Shown here: positions 7,448 to 16,224 of the stretch, piece by piece
Position numbering within the stretch: the stretch's first letter is position 1
Layout of the letters: the number at the start of each line of letters is the position of its first letter
From: Halorhabdus utahensis DSM 12940
Lineage (GTDB): Archaea; Halobacteriota; Halobacteria; Halobacteriales; Haloarculaceae
Direction: 5' to 3'
DNA length: 64,000 nucleotides
Assembly (NCBI RefSeq): GCF_000023945.1
Contig: NC_013158.1
Span: 930,001-994,000 of the forward strand
Position numbers and translations under genes: made by a program
Notes under the pieces: generated by a model
What the model saw: the letters and a program-made list of their open reading frames with translations, nothing else
Told to the model about the DNA's origin: nothing
Database searches by the model: none

Positions 7448-9223
7448 ATGGTCTCCCGAACACAGATCTTCGTGATGGTCGTCGGGCTCGCACTGGTGGG
7501 CGTACCAGTCGCCGCGGCGGCCGGCTCCCCGAACACAGCCGCTGCCCCAGACAGCTCTCCAACCAGCACAGATCTCTCGAACGTGACGAGTGACGCCACC
7601 GTTGCTGATCAGCATCCGCCCGACCCCGAGTCGGACGTCCTCGGCTGGGAGAGCGGCTACTGGTACAACGAGTCGATTGCCGTCACGCCCGACGATGGGC
7701 TGAACGACTCTGAACTCGACGCGGTGGTCGCCCGCGGGATGGCACGCGTCGAGCAGATCCGGCGTCTGGAGTTCGAAGAGACGCCGCCCGTCGAAGTGAT
7801 CAGCCGGGAGAACTACACCGAGCGTGTCGGCAATCAGACGGCGAGCGTGACCACCGCACAGCGTCTCCACCAGAACGTCAAATACGAGGCGCTGTTGATG
7901 ATCAACGAGTCGACCGACGCGATCGCCGCCCAGGAACGGAATCAGGCTGGTGGTGTCGGTGGGTTCTACGATCCCTCGAACGGCGAAATCAAGATCGTCT
8001 CCGAGAACGCCACGACGCCGAAGATGAACGAAATCACCCTCTCACAGGAACTGTTCCACGCGCTGCAGGACCAGCAGTTCAACATCTCGTCGTTCAACCA
8101 GTCGACCCAGGAACTCCACAACGCCAAAGACGGGATCATCGAAGGCGACGGCAACTACGTCGACCGGCTATACCAGCAGCGATGCGAAGGTGAGTGGCAA
8201 GGCGACTGTATCATGCCCGGGGAGTCACAGACGCCGGCGAACTTCAGTCCGCACATCGGCCTCTACCAGATCACCCTCCAGCCCTACAGTGACGGCCCGG
8301 CATTCGTTCGAGACCTCCACCAGTCCGAAGGCTGGGACGCGGTGAACGCGGTCTACGAGAACCCGCCGGCCTCGACCGAGCAGACGATCCACCCCGAGAA
8401 GTACGGTGAAGACGAGCCGTCGCCGGTTCCCATCGAAGATACAAGCGACGACCGCTGGCGACCACTCGACATTAACGCGAGTATCAACCACGCCTCCTTC
8501 GGCGAGGCTGGACTGTTCGTGACGCTGTGGTATCCGGGCTACGAAAGCAGCACTGCGACCCAGATCATCCCGTATCGAGCCCACCTGAACATCGGCGCTG
8601 ACGGGCTCAACGAACTCGACCCATACAACTACAACCACACCTACACCAACGGCTGGGACGGGGACAAGTTACTGCCGTACGTGACTGAGGAGTCGAGCGA
8701 GACCAACGAGACCGGCTACGTCTACAGGACTGCCTGGGACTCGCCGACAGACGCCGAAGAGTTCCAGAACGGCTACGAGCAACTCCTTGCGTTCCACGGC
8801 GCTGAATCCGTCGACGATCACGAGAACGTCTACCGAATCCCCGACGGCGAAGGGTTCAACGACGCCTTCTACCTCGATCAAAGCGGCGAGACGCTCACGA
8901 TCGTCAACGCGCCGACCCTTGCAGAACTGTCGGGCGTAGATGTATCGGCCCCGCAGATCGAGGAATCCACAGAGACGACGCCCGACGACGGAACGACCAC
9001 TGAGGCGGACGACGACGAACCGACGACCGACGACAGCGAGGACGAGACCACGACGTCCGACGGCGAGACGACGACGGACGAACCTGACGACAGCGAGACC
9101 ACCCAGTCGACAGACACCGACGACTCGACCGACGCGACGACGACCAACGGCCCCGGATTCGTCGCCACGAGCGCGCTGATCGGCCTTCTCGCCGTTGCAC
9201 TCCTGGCGCTCCGGCGACGGTAA
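7448..9223 (+). CDS. Hvo_1808-type surface protein, PGF-CTERM anchored (copy 2)
   Basis: A 591-residue paralogue of the preceding protein, 91 bases downstream and in the same direction. It has a signal peptide, the same ectodomain, a Thr/Asp/Glu stalk and a PGF-CTERM tail (NGPGF plus helix plus RRR). A block from LHQSEGWDAVNAV through RWRPLDINASIN is identical in the two proteins, whereas signal and stalk regions have diverged. QELFH (200-204) again replaces HExxH. A TATA-like TTTTTAA 26 bases before the ATG suggests its own promoter. The ectodomain function is unknown. Confidence 0.85.
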   Translation: MVSRTQIFVMVVGLALVGVPVAAAAGSPNTAAAPDSSPTSTDLSNVTSDATVADQHPPDPESDVLGWESGYWYNESIAVTPDDGLNDSELDAVVARGMARVEQIRRLEFEETPPVEVISRENYTERVGNQTASVTTAQRLHQNVKYEALLMINESTDAIAAQERNQAGGVGGFYDPSNGEIKIVSENATTPKMNEITLSQELFHALQDQQFNISSFNQSTQELHNAKDGIIEGDGNYVDRLYQQRCEGEWQGDCIMPGESQTPANFSPHIGLYQITLQPYSDGPAFVRDLHQSEGWDAVNAVYENPPASTEQTIHPEKYGEDEPSPVPIEDTSDDRWRPLDINASINHASFGEAGLFVTLWYPGYESSTATQIIPYRAHLNIGADGLNELDPYNYNHTYTNGWDGDKLLPYVTEESSETNETGYVYRTAWDSPTDAEEFQNGYEQLLAFHGAESVDDHENVYRIPDGEGFNDAFYLDQSGETLTIVNAPTLAELSGVDVSAPQIEESTETTPDDGTTTEADDDEPTTDDSEDETTTSDGETTTDEPDDSETTQSTDTDDSTDATTTNGPGFVATSALIGLLAVALLALRRR

Positions 9224-9269
9224 ATACCCAAGGTCCGACGGCGCCACGACCGTCTTTTTGCTGGTCAAT

Positions 9270-9671
9270 CTACGCCCAGACAGTATCGTCGGCAGCGAAC
9301 GCGTCATCGTTGGTGACGATCGCCTCGGTGCCGCGAACGCGGTGATTCCCGATCAACAGCGCGTCGTGGAGCGTATGGTGGTCGAGCAAACTCCCGTAGA
9401 CCGCGAGGTCCTGCTCGTCGGTCGGCGCTACCTGTACTGGGCCGTCGTTCACGAGGCCGCGCAGTACCGCGTTCGGCGTTGTCTCGACGTCGACGCCGGC
9501 GATCGTTCCCTTGTTGACCGCCGTCCAGATCGCCTCGCTGACGGCCACCGTCGGCGCTTCGATCACGTCGATACCCTGCTCGGCCCGCTCGAACACGTCG
9601 TCTGCGGCCGTCGGGAGTCGATCGACGAGGTACCGAGCCATCGCGACGCCGTCGACAGTGTAGCGAGTCAC
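9270..9671 (-). CDS. PIN-domain ribonuclease toxin (VapC-like)
   Basis: A 133-residue PIN domain. Acidic residues expected for the metal site are Asp in YTVDGVAMA, Glu in VAVSEAIW, Asp in HTLHDALLIG and Asp in IVTNDDAF, so it is probably active. The GTG start at 9671 is chosen because it forms a GTGA overlap with the stop of the upstream antitoxin gene; an alternative GTG lies three codons upstream. VapC toxins cleave tRNA or rRNA and are held inactive by the partner VapB. Targets cannot be predicted here. Confidence 0.82.
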   Translation of the reverse strand: MTRYTVDGVAMARYLVDRLPTAADDVFERAEQGIDVIEAPTVAVSEAIWTAVNKGTIAGVDVETTPNAVLRGLVNDGPVQVAPTDEQDLAVYGSLLDHHTLHDALLIGNHRVRGTEAIVTNDDAFAADDTVWA

Positions 9672-9946
9672 GGCTGCCACTCCGAACGGCGCTGCTCGCG
9701 GATCTCAGCAGCCATCTCTTCGGCCATCGCCTCTCGCTTTGCTTCGGAGATGTCTTCGTCGACGAGCATGCCGCGACCCGCCGACTGCGTCGCCTTCCGC
9801 ACTCTGATGCCGTCTTCGGCTTTCTCCCAGCGGACCTCGTCGCCCTCCTCGAGACCGAACTCATCGCGGAGTTCCTTCGGGATCGTGACTTGCCCCTTCC
9901 GAGTGACGCGTGTCGTCTCGCTTTCGGTATCGTTGTCAGTTCTCAT
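9668..9946 (-). CDS. AbrB/SpoVT-type antitoxin (VapB-like)
   Basis: A 92-residue protein with an N-terminal swapped-hairpin AbrB domain (TRVTRKGQVTIPKELRDEFG, about 12-55) and a C-terminal charged helix that would wrap the toxin. It is the first gene of the pair and overlaps the PIN gene. Autoregulation is likely: a perfect inverted repeat sits 5 bases upstream of its ATG. Confidence 0.85.
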   Translation of the reverse strand: MRTDNDTESETTRVTRKGQVTIPKELRDEFGLEEGDEVRWEKAEDGIRVRKATQSAGRGMLVDEDISEAKREAMAEEMAAEIREQRRSEWQP

Positions 9947-9951
9947 ATGGA

Positions 9952-9970
9952 GTACTACGAACTGTAGTAC
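9952..9970. promoter_or_regulatory. Inverted repeat GTACTAC-N5-GTAGTAC, probable antitoxin operator
   Basis: Perfect 7-base arms separated by GAACT, just upstream of the vapB-like ATG on the minus strand. VapB/AbrB antitoxins normally bind such dyads to repress their own operon, so the position fits. Binding is inferred. Confidence 0.55.
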
Positions 9971-10060
9971 CTAAGTGTTTGGCCACGATCCCGTTCTCAG
10001 TTCTCGCGCGACGCGACGACCCGGGAGGTTTTTGCGACGCGGCGAGAACCGAGTGGCAAG

Positions 10061-11227
10061 ATGACCGAAGAGACGCCGTTCGACATCGTCGGCCCCGAGG
10101 CGATCACCGCGGGACGGGCGACGGACGCCTACTTCGACCGGACGATGGAAGCGCTCGAACACGCCGGCAAGAACCCGAACGTGGTCGCGGAGGTGTCGGC
10201 CGATCAGTTTCCGACCGGCGAGTTTGCCGTCCTCGCCGGGCTGAAAGACGCCGCCCACCTGCTGGAAGGACACCCCGTCGACGTCGACGCGCTTCCCGAA
10301 GGCCAACTGTTCGATCACGGGCCAGTGATGCGGATCGAAGGCCAATATCAGGAGTTTGCTCGTCTGGAAACGTCGCTGCTGGGCTTTCTCTCTCATCCAA
10401 CCGGAATCGCGACGAACGCACTCCGGGCACGCCGGGCCGCTCCCGAGTCGACAGTGCTGAGCTTCGGGTCCCGGCACGTCCACCCGTCGCTGGGTGCGAT
10501 GGTCGAGCGCAGCGCGCTGATCGGTGGGCTCGACGGCATCTCGAACGTCGCCGCCGGCGAGGTGATCGACCGCGAGGCTGGCGGAACGATGCCCCACGCG
10601 CTGGTGATCTGCTTCGGGCGGGGCAACCAGGAGGCAGCCTGGCAAGCCTTCGACGAGGCTGTCGGGCCAGGCGTTCCACGGGTCGCGCTGTGTGACACCT
10701 ACAGCGACGAGGTCGACGAGGCGATCCGGGCCGTCGAGGCCGTTCCAGATCTCGACAGCATCCGGCTGGACACCACGAGTTCACGCCGCGGGGACTTCCG
10801 CCGGATCGTCCAGGAAGTCCGGTGGGAACTCGACGCCCGCGGGCACGACGACGTGGGCATCTTCCTCAGCGGCGGGCTCGATCCCACGACGCTTCGGGAA
10901 CTGCGGGATGTCGCCGACGGGTTCGGCGTCGGCGGGTACGTCTCCAACGCAGAGCCGAAAGACTTCGCGCTGGACATCGTCTCGATCGACGGCGAGCCGG
11001 TCGCCAAGCGGGGAAAACTCTCCGGAAAGAAGGCCGTTTACCGAACGGACACCGGCAGTCACGAGGTCGGACTCGCCGACGAAGAGGGGCCGGGCGACGC
11101 CGAGTCCCTGTTCGAGCCACTGCTTCGGGACGGCGAGCTCGTCCGGGAGTTCGATATCGACGACGCGACGCGTCGGGCACGCAAAGACGCCGAGGCCGTC
11201 GGATTCGGAGATCACGCCGACCAGTAG
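10061..11227 (+). CDS. pncB: Nicotinate phosphoribosyltransferase
   Basis: A 388-residue enzyme joining nicotinate to PRPP to give nicotinate mononucleotide in NAD salvage. Family features are FDIVGPEAITAGRATDAYF near the N-terminus, the substrate-binding FGSRHVHPSLG loop, CDTYSDEVDEAI and the phosphate-binding FLSGGLDPTTLREL in the C-terminal barrel. The length fits archaeal and type II enzymes. It is monocistronic, convergent with the downstream kinase gene. Confidence 0.9.
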   Translation: MTEETPFDIVGPEAITAGRATDAYFDRTMEALEHAGKNPNVVAEVSADQFPTGEFAVLAGLKDAAHLLEGHPVDVDALPEGQLFDHGPVMRIEGQYQEFARLETSLLGFLSHPTGIATNALRARRAAPESTVLSFGSRHVHPSLGAMVERSALIGGLDGISNVAAGEVIDREAGGTMPHALVICFGRGNQEAAWQAFDEAVGPGVPRVALCDTYSDEVDEAIRAVEAVPDLDSIRLDTTSSRRGDFRRIVQEVRWELDARGHDDVGIFLSGGLDPTTLRELRDVADGFGVGGYVSNAEPKDFALDIVSIDGEPVAKRGKLSGKKAVYRTDTGSHEVGLADEEGPGDAESLFEPLLRDGELVREFDIDDATRRARKDAEAVGFGDHADQ

Positions 11228-11237
11228 CGTTCGCCAG

Positions 11238-12926
11238 TCACTCCTCGGACATGATTGTCAGCGTGATCGCTGTTCCATCGTCTCCAGTCTCGATGTCCAA
11301 CGAACCCTGCAGCGAGTGTGCAATCCAGGAGACGAGCCAGAGCCCGACACCACTACCGTGTGACAGCTGAGTCTCCTGCCCGTTCGTGATCGGTTCGAGT
11401 TCGTACGCCGGAATGCCGGGACCGGAGTCAGTGACGACGATTGTCGCCTGTCGGTCCTCGACAGTCGCGGTGACTCTCACGGCTGGCGCGTCACTGGGAT
11501 CGTGTTCGATCGCGTTCGTCAGCAGTTCCTCAAGGGCGATCCGGAGTCGCTCCTGCCCGTCGAAAGACATGGTCGTCTCCGGCATGTCCACCGTCAGCTT
11601 GGCATCCGGATAGGCCGTCCGGACGTCGTCGACGACGGCTTTCAGGAGTGTATCCAGGGACTTACACGTGTAGCTGTCGCGTTCGAAGGTCCTGAGGACG
11701 CGATCGAGCTTTTCCTGTTTGTCCATCATCGCCGCGGCGTTGTCCTCGATGACGGCGAGTCGCTCCCGGACCTCGTCGTCACGGGCCCTCTCGGCGGCGT
11801 ACTCGGCGTTGCCATGGATCGTCGTCACAGTGTTCGAGAGGTTGTGCCGGAGCAGCCGATTGAGGACGCTCACTTGCTGTCGGTTGTGCTGGCGAGCAGT
11901 CACGTCCCGGAGTGCAAGCAGTAGTCCGGAATCAGCCACCGCTTTCTGGGAGAGCGGGGTCACCTGGATGTCGTAGTACCGGTCGACGTTGTCGACCTCG
12001 TAGGAGATGGTTTGCTCGGCGCGGTCGCTGTCGAGCCAGTCAGCCAGTTTTGGGGAGACAGCCGAGAGGCCTCGGCCGATGACGTCCATCCGCTCGGCGG
12101 CGAAAACGTCCACAGCCGCTGGATTCAGATCGACCACATGACGCTCGTCGTCGATGACGACGACCGGGTCATCGAGCGTCTTGATCAACTCCGTGCGAGC
12201 GAGTTGTCTGGCTGCCGGAACGATTTCGAGAAATCGGTGGCGATAGACGGTCATGAGCAGGAGCAAACAACTCAACACGATCCCGAGGATCGTCGGATCG
12301 TACGGCGTCTGAATCACGTTGGCGAGATAGAGCGCGTTCGCACTCCACGGTGCAACGACAGCCATCAGAAGAACCCCTGCCTGTGCCCGGTAAAGGAGGT
12401 CCGCGTTCACGACGAGCTCAACAAGCAAGTACGATCCAACCGCAAGGAGCGAGTAGGAATACGCGGCATGGAGCCAGAAAAGCGGACCGTACTGGGAGGA
12501 CCCAGCAGTCCCTGAACCGTCCGTCATAAATCCGAGGTCCTGCCAGAATAGCGAGTGGATCCCGTAGGGCTCGTTCGTGATGGCCGCCAACATGGTGATC
12601 ACAGGAACAACACCCAGCAGAACGAGTCGGGAGCGCGAGAGCCAGGCTCGTCGTCCGGTGTACGCGAGAACGAACACCACCCAGGCGACAGGGACGACAG
12701 CGATACCGAAGTAGGTGGCTTTCGTCAGGACGACGCTCGTGAACAGATCAGTCCGGAAGAGTTCAACGCCAGCCAGCAACGACCACCACCCGGCGGCGAC
12801 CGCGATCACCCCGAGCGCACGCCCACCCGGCGCATCACGCTTCCTGAAGACAGCGATTGCGACGGCTGTGGCGACCAGCGTCGCGGCAAACAACGGCACG
12901 ACACCCAGCGAAAACTGCCAGACCAT
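11238..12926 (-). CDS. Sensor histidine kinase with N-terminal 7TM domain, PAS and HATPase
   Basis: A 562-residue membrane kinase. Residues 1-230 hold about seven hydrophobic helices of the histidine-kinase 7TM type, 245-345 a PAS domain (LDDPVVVIDDERHVVDLN), and the H-box follows with His361 in NRLLRHNLSNTVTTIHG. The catalytic domain has an N box (LLTNAIEHD), G1 (DSGPGIP) and G2 (HGSGVGLWLV). It should autophosphorylate and pass phosphate to an unlinked response regulator. No receiver gene is adjacent and the stimulus is unknown. Confidence 0.9.
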   Translation of the reverse strand: MVWQFSLGVVPLFAATLVATAVAIAVFRKRDAPGGRALGVIAVAAGWWSLLAGVELFRTDLFTSVVLTKATYFGIAVVPVAWVVFVLAYTGRRAWLSRSRLVLLGVVPVITMLAAITNEPYGIHSLFWQDLGFMTDGSGTAGSSQYGPLFWLHAAYSYSLLAVGSYLLVELVVNADLLYRAQAGVLLMAVVAPWSANALYLANVIQTPYDPTILGIVLSCLLLLMTVYRHRFLEIVPAARQLARTELIKTLDDPVVVIDDERHVVDLNPAAVDVFAAERMDVIGRGLSAVSPKLADWLDSDRAEQTISYEVDNVDRYYDIQVTPLSQKAVADSGLLLALRDVTARQHNRQQVSVLNRLLRHNLSNTVTTIHGNAEYAAERARDDEVRERLAVIEDNAAAMMDKQEKLDRVLRTFERDSYTCKSLDTLLKAVVDDVRTAYPDAKLTVDMPETTMSFDGQERLRIALEELLTNAIEHDPSDAPAVRVTATVEDRQATIVVTDSGPGIPAYELEPITNGQETQLSHGSGVGLWLVSWIAHSLQGSLDIETGDDGTAITLTIMSEE

Positions 12927-13039
12927 ACGCTATGCTGCGTGAAAGATGGGAGAACGAACGGAAGACAGTACCGGCCCAATTCTCACGATCAATAACCCAC
13001 GTTCAGCCCGATTGACGAGCGTAACCACTAAGGCATCCG

Positions 13040-13218
13040 GTGGCGGGAATAGACACATGCTGGCGACACCCCGACGTCAGGCTGGTTCCGGGCAGCCACG
13101 CTGCGGGGTGGCCCTCGATCGGACTGGGGCAGACCGTCGGGACGGCCCACGTCCGAAGCGCAAGCGTGCGTAAGTGACTCGGGGCGAGCGTGGCACACTC
13201 GTTTCGGGTCGGTTTTTT
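13040..13218 (+). ncRNA. Candidate structured non-coding RNA upstream of dapA
   Basis: This 331-base gap (12927-13257) has no convincing gene but is dense in stems. CACCCCG (13067-13073) pairs with CGGGGTG (13104-13110) and encloses GGCTG/CAGCC (13080-13084 with 13093-13097). CCGT-CGGG-ACGG (13134-13145) is flanked by GGG/CCC. A CTCG/CGAG hairpin follows and the block ends at T6 (13213-13218), an archaeal-type terminator. I could not match it to SRP RNA, RNase P RNA or C/D sRNA. It could instead be a dapA leader with attenuation. Ends are approximate. Confidence 0.4.
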
Positions 13219-13257
13219 GGTGCGGCCCGTCAATCATCCAGTATCCCGATCAGATCC

Positions 13258-14181
13258 ATGCCACCACAACCACTGTTCGAAGGCGTCTATCCCGCGATGA
13301 CGACGCCCTTCGAAGACGACGAACGCATCGATTTCGACCAACTGCGGGCGAACGCTCGACGGCTCGAAGCTGCCGGCGTCGACGGGGTCGTCCCCGTCGG
13401 CTCGACCGGCGAGAGCGCGACGCTCTCTCACGACGAACACGTCGAGGTGATCGAAGCAGTCGCCGGGGCACTCAAGGACGTGCCCGTCATCGCCGGGACC
13501 GGGAGCAACAACACCCGCGAAGCACTTTCCCTGTCCCGCCGGGCTCGAGACGCCGGTGCGGACGCCCTCCTGCTCATCTCGCCGTACTACAACAAGCCCG
13601 AGCAGCGCGGCCTCCGCGAACATTACCTGACGATCGCCGACGAGATCGACCTGCCACAGATCGTCTACAACGTCCCCTCACGAACGGGGCGCAACATCGA
13701 CCCCGACACGGCGGTCGCCCTCGCTGATCACGAGAACATTCAGGCGTTCAAGGCAGCCTCTGGCGATCTCGGCCAGATCACTGAGATCGTGGAGCGGACG
13801 CGCGAGAAGGACTTCACCGTCCTCTCGGGCGACGACGCGCTGACGCTGCCGATGCTATCGATCGGTGCGCGTGGCGCGATCAGTGTCGTCGCCAACGTCG
13901 AACCCGTCCGGACCTGTGCGATGGTCGGGGCGGCGCTGGCGGGTGACTTCGAACGCGCTCGCGAGTTGCATCACGAACTCGGGCCGCTCGCCCGGGCGCT
14001 GTTCGTCGAGACGAACCCGATCCCGGTCAAGGAGGCGATGGCGATCCGTGGCCACGGCTCGCCGGAACTCCGGTCGCCCCTGACCCGGCTCGCCGAGGAA
14101 CACCGAGCACACCTCCGGGACGTCCTCGACGAGCTCGATCCGATCGACGTCGAGACGCCGGTCGAGACGACGGATCGATAA
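13258..14181 (+). CDS. dapA: 4-Hydroxy-tetrahydrodipicolinate synthase
   Basis: A 307-residue class I aldolase condensing pyruvate with aspartate semialdehyde, the first committed step of lysine synthesis. GVYPAMTTPFEDDERID, VPVGSTGESATLSHDEH (substrate loop), IVYNVPSRTGRNI (catalytic Tyr) and AFKAASGD (Schiff-base Lys) are all present. The ATG at 13258 is where the family begins; a longer in-frame start adds unrelated residues. It leads the dapA-dapB-dapD cluster. Confidence 0.93.
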   Translation: MPPQPLFEGVYPAMTTPFEDDERIDFDQLRANARRLEAAGVDGVVPVGSTGESATLSHDEHVEVIEAVAGALKDVPVIAGTGSNNTREALSLSRRARDAGADALLLISPYYNKPEQRGLREHYLTIADEIDLPQIVYNVPSRTGRNIDPDTAVALADHENIQAFKAASGDLGQITEIVERTREKDFTVLSGDDALTLPMLSIGARGAISVVANVEPVRTCAMVGAALAGDFERARELHHELGPLARALFVETNPIPVKEAMAIRGHGSPELRSPLTRLAEEHRAHLRDVLDELDPIDVETPVETTDR

Positions 14182-14212
14182 CCATTCCGGGACCGAGGAC
14201 GGAGCGAGGGGT

Positions 14213-14971
14213 ATGATACGAGTTGGCGTCACCGGCGCGGCAGGTCGCATGGGACGGACAGTCATCGAGACGGCGGGCGATCGCGAGGACGTGACGGTCG
14301 TCTTCGCCGTCGACGCCACCGACGAGGAGACGGTCGCCGGCACCCCGGTCCACGAGCCGGATGATATCGGGGCGCTGCTGGCGACCCACGAACCAGACGC
14401 GATCGTCGACTTCTCCGTCCCCAAGGCGACCGTTGCGTTCGCCGAGGCCTGCGCTGCGGCCGGCGTCCCGCTCGTGACCGGGACGACTGGTTTCGAGGAC
14501 GACCAGCTCGACGCGCTGGAGGGGGCCAGCGAGGACGTGGCCGTCCTGAAGGCCGCGAACTTCGCCCGCGGGATCCAGGCCCTGTTGTCTACCGTCCACG
14601 CGGCTGCCGAGGCACTGCCAGGCTACGACGTGGAGTTGACGGAAACCCATCACAACGGCAAGCAGGACGCGCCGAGCGGGACCGCAAACACCCTCCTCGA
14701 CGCGCTCGCCGAGGAACGCGATTTCGAGGAAACGTATGGTCGCGAGGGGATGCAGCCGCGGGAAGCGGGAGAAGTCGGTGTCCATGTCCGACGGGCCGGT
14801 GATGTCCGTGGCGAGCACGAGCTCATGTTCGCGGGCAACGACGAAGTAGTGACGCTGACCCATCGCGCCGAGGATCGCGGGGTTTTCGCCGCTGGCGCAA
14901 TCGATGCCGCGGTCTGGATAGCTGGCCGGGATCCGGGATTCTATACCTTCGGGGACGTAATCGAGGGCTAA
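14213..14971 (+). CDS. dapB: 4-Hydroxy-tetrahydrodipicolinate reductase
   Basis: A 252-residue NAD(P)H-dependent reductase, the second lysine-pathway enzyme. The N-terminal Rossmann motif is VTGAAGRMGRTVIE. ELTETHHNGKQDAPSGTA is the signature with catalytic His-His and Lys, and PSGTA binds substrate. It lies 31 bases after dapA and 1 base before dapD, consistent with one operon. Confidence 0.93.
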   Translation: MIRVGVTGAAGRMGRTVIETAGDREDVTVVFAVDATDEETVAGTPVHEPDDIGALLATHEPDAIVDFSVPKATVAFAEACAAAGVPLVTGTTGFEDDQLDALEGASEDVAVLKAANFARGIQALLSTVHAAAEALPGYDVELTETHHNGKQDAPSGTANTLLDALAEERDFEETYGREGMQPREAGEVGVHVRRAGDVRGEHELMFAGNDEVVTLTHRAEDRGVFAAGAIDAAVWIAGRDPGFYTFGDVIEG

Positions 14972-14972
14972 C

Positions 14973-15800
14973 ATGAGTCTGGAAAGCGATGTCGAGGCGC
15001 TATGGGATCGATCGGACGACCTGACGCCCGCAGACCTTGCCGAGGACCAGCAAGCCACCCTGGATCGCTTCCTCGAAGCCCTGGAGGCCGGCGAGGTTCG
15101 GGCGGCCGAGAAGCGCGAGGGCACCTGGGAGGCAAACGCCTGGGTCAAGCAGGGCATTCTGCTGAATTTCACTCTTCGAGAAACCGAAGCCCGGGAGTAC
15201 GGCGACGTGACCTACCACGACGTGCTTCCCCTTCGAGAGACTGCTGACCTTGGCGAGCGTGGCACCCGAAACACACCTGACGGGACCGTCATCCGACGCG
15301 GTGCCTACGTAGGCAGCGACGCGATCTTGATGAGTCCTGCGTTCGTGAACATCGGCGCGCACGTCGGCGACGGCACGCTCGTGGACTCCAACGATGTCGT
15401 CGGGTCGTGCGCTCAGATCGGTGACGACGTGAAGCTCGGCGCGAACACCGTCATCGGTGGCGTGCTCGAACCCGTCGAGGATGCGCCGGTGATCGTCGAA
15501 GACGGCGTGGCACTGGGAGCCGGAAGCCGCGTCACGTCTGGATTCGTCGTCGGCGAGAACTCAGTGGTCGGTGAGGACACGCTGCTGTCACCCCGGATTC
15601 CCGTCTACGATTTGGCCGAGGAGGAGATTCTCTATGGCGAATTGCCGCCGGAACGGCGGGCCTTCCAGCGGTTCGTCGAGTCCTCCGTCGGCGAGCACGA
15701 TCTGTTCGACGGCGGCGCGTTCAAGCCGGCCGTGGTTGCGACCCACGTCGAGGAGGAAACGTTGGAGGGGGCAGAGCGAGAGGACGCGTTGCGGGAGTAA
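14973..15800 (+). CDS. dapD: Tetrahydrodipicolinate N-succinyltransferase
   Basis: A 275-residue left-handed beta-helix (hexapeptide) acyltransferase transferring succinyl from succinyl-CoA to tetrahydrodipicolinate. An N-terminal helical part (LDRFLEALEAGEVRAAEK, then VKQGILLNFTLRE) precedes repeats such as GAHVGDGTLVDSNDVVGSCA and GDDVKLGANTVIGG. The end LPPERRAFQRFVESSVGEHD fits the family. This choice means the cell uses the succinylase branch. The later genes (dapC, dapE, dapF, lysA) are not here: the cluster stops at a short tandem duplication and a toxin-antitoxin pair. Confidence 0.9.
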   Translation: MSLESDVEALWDRSDDLTPADLAEDQQATLDRFLEALEAGEVRAAEKREGTWEANAWVKQGILLNFTLRETEAREYGDVTYHDVLPLRETADLGERGTRNTPDGTVIRRGAYVGSDAILMSPAFVNIGAHVGDGTLVDSNDVVGSCAQIGDDVKLGANTVIGGVLEPVEDAPVIVEDGVALGAGSRVTSGFVVGENSVVGEDTLLSPRIPVYDLAEEEILYGELPPERRAFQRFVESSVGEHDLFDGGAFKPAVVATHVEEETLEGAEREDALRE

Positions 15801-15821
15801 GAGAGAAAACGCGTTGCGGGA
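15784..15821. repeat. Direct repeat ACGCGTTGCGGGA x2 at the dapD stop
   Basis: The 13-mer occurs at 15784-15796, covering the last dapD codons, and again at 15809-15821 after the stop, a 25-base period. It looks like a small tandem duplication of the gene end. Confidence 0.7.
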
Positions 15822-15846
15822 AGAGCATCCGCGTGCAGGAACGCAA

Positions 15847-16224
15847 TTACTGGGATTCCGCTTCGATCGGAATACGGTCGTTGGTGAGGTCGTCAAACGC
15901 TTTGTCCGAGGAGACGATGGGATCGGTGTCAGCATAGGCGACGTGGTAGGCGTCGAATGCCGTGAGGTCGTACTGTTCCATGTAATCCGCCGCCTGAAAG
16001 AGAACGGATTCGTCCTCGGGAACGTCCGCGATTTCGAGGACGTAGCTGAGTGCCTCGAAGCGATCGAACGCGAATCGATCGGAGATCATCAACAACTCGA
16101 GCAGCGTTGCCCGTGACGTGTAGATCTGCCCATCGTTCTCCCGGGCGATCGAGACAGCACGCTCCTGGAGCCAGTCGTCGTCTTTGACCAGCGCGATGAA
16201 AAAGTCGGTATCGGCGTAGATCAT
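15847..16224 (-). CDS. PIN-domain ribonuclease toxin (VapC-like)
   Basis: A 125-residue PIN domain beginning MIYADTDFFIALVKDDDW. The four expected acidic positions are Asp in ADTD, Glu in RATLLELLMI, Asp in LTAFDAYHVAYA and Asp in IVSSDKAFDD, so the nuclease site is intact. Its ATG overlaps the antitoxin stop (ATGA). It lies between dapD and the hairpin mobile element. Confidence 0.85.
   Translation of the reverse strand: MIYADTDFFIALVKDDDWLQERAVSIARENDGQIYTSRATLLELLMISDRFAFDRFEALSYVLEIADVPEDESVLFQAADYMEQYDLTAFDAYHVAYADTDPIVSSDKAFDDLTNDRIPIEAESQ

Noticed and set aside
9270-9680. GTG at 9680 as the start of the first PIN gene
   Set aside because: The GTG at 9671 gives a GTGA overlap with the antitoxin stop, like the second pair's ATGA, and still includes the whole domain.
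13021-13220. SRP (7S) RNA or RNase P RNA gene
   Set aside because: The GGAA tetraloop/AGCAG helix 8 of SRP RNA and the GGAAAGTCC core of RNase P RNA are not present.
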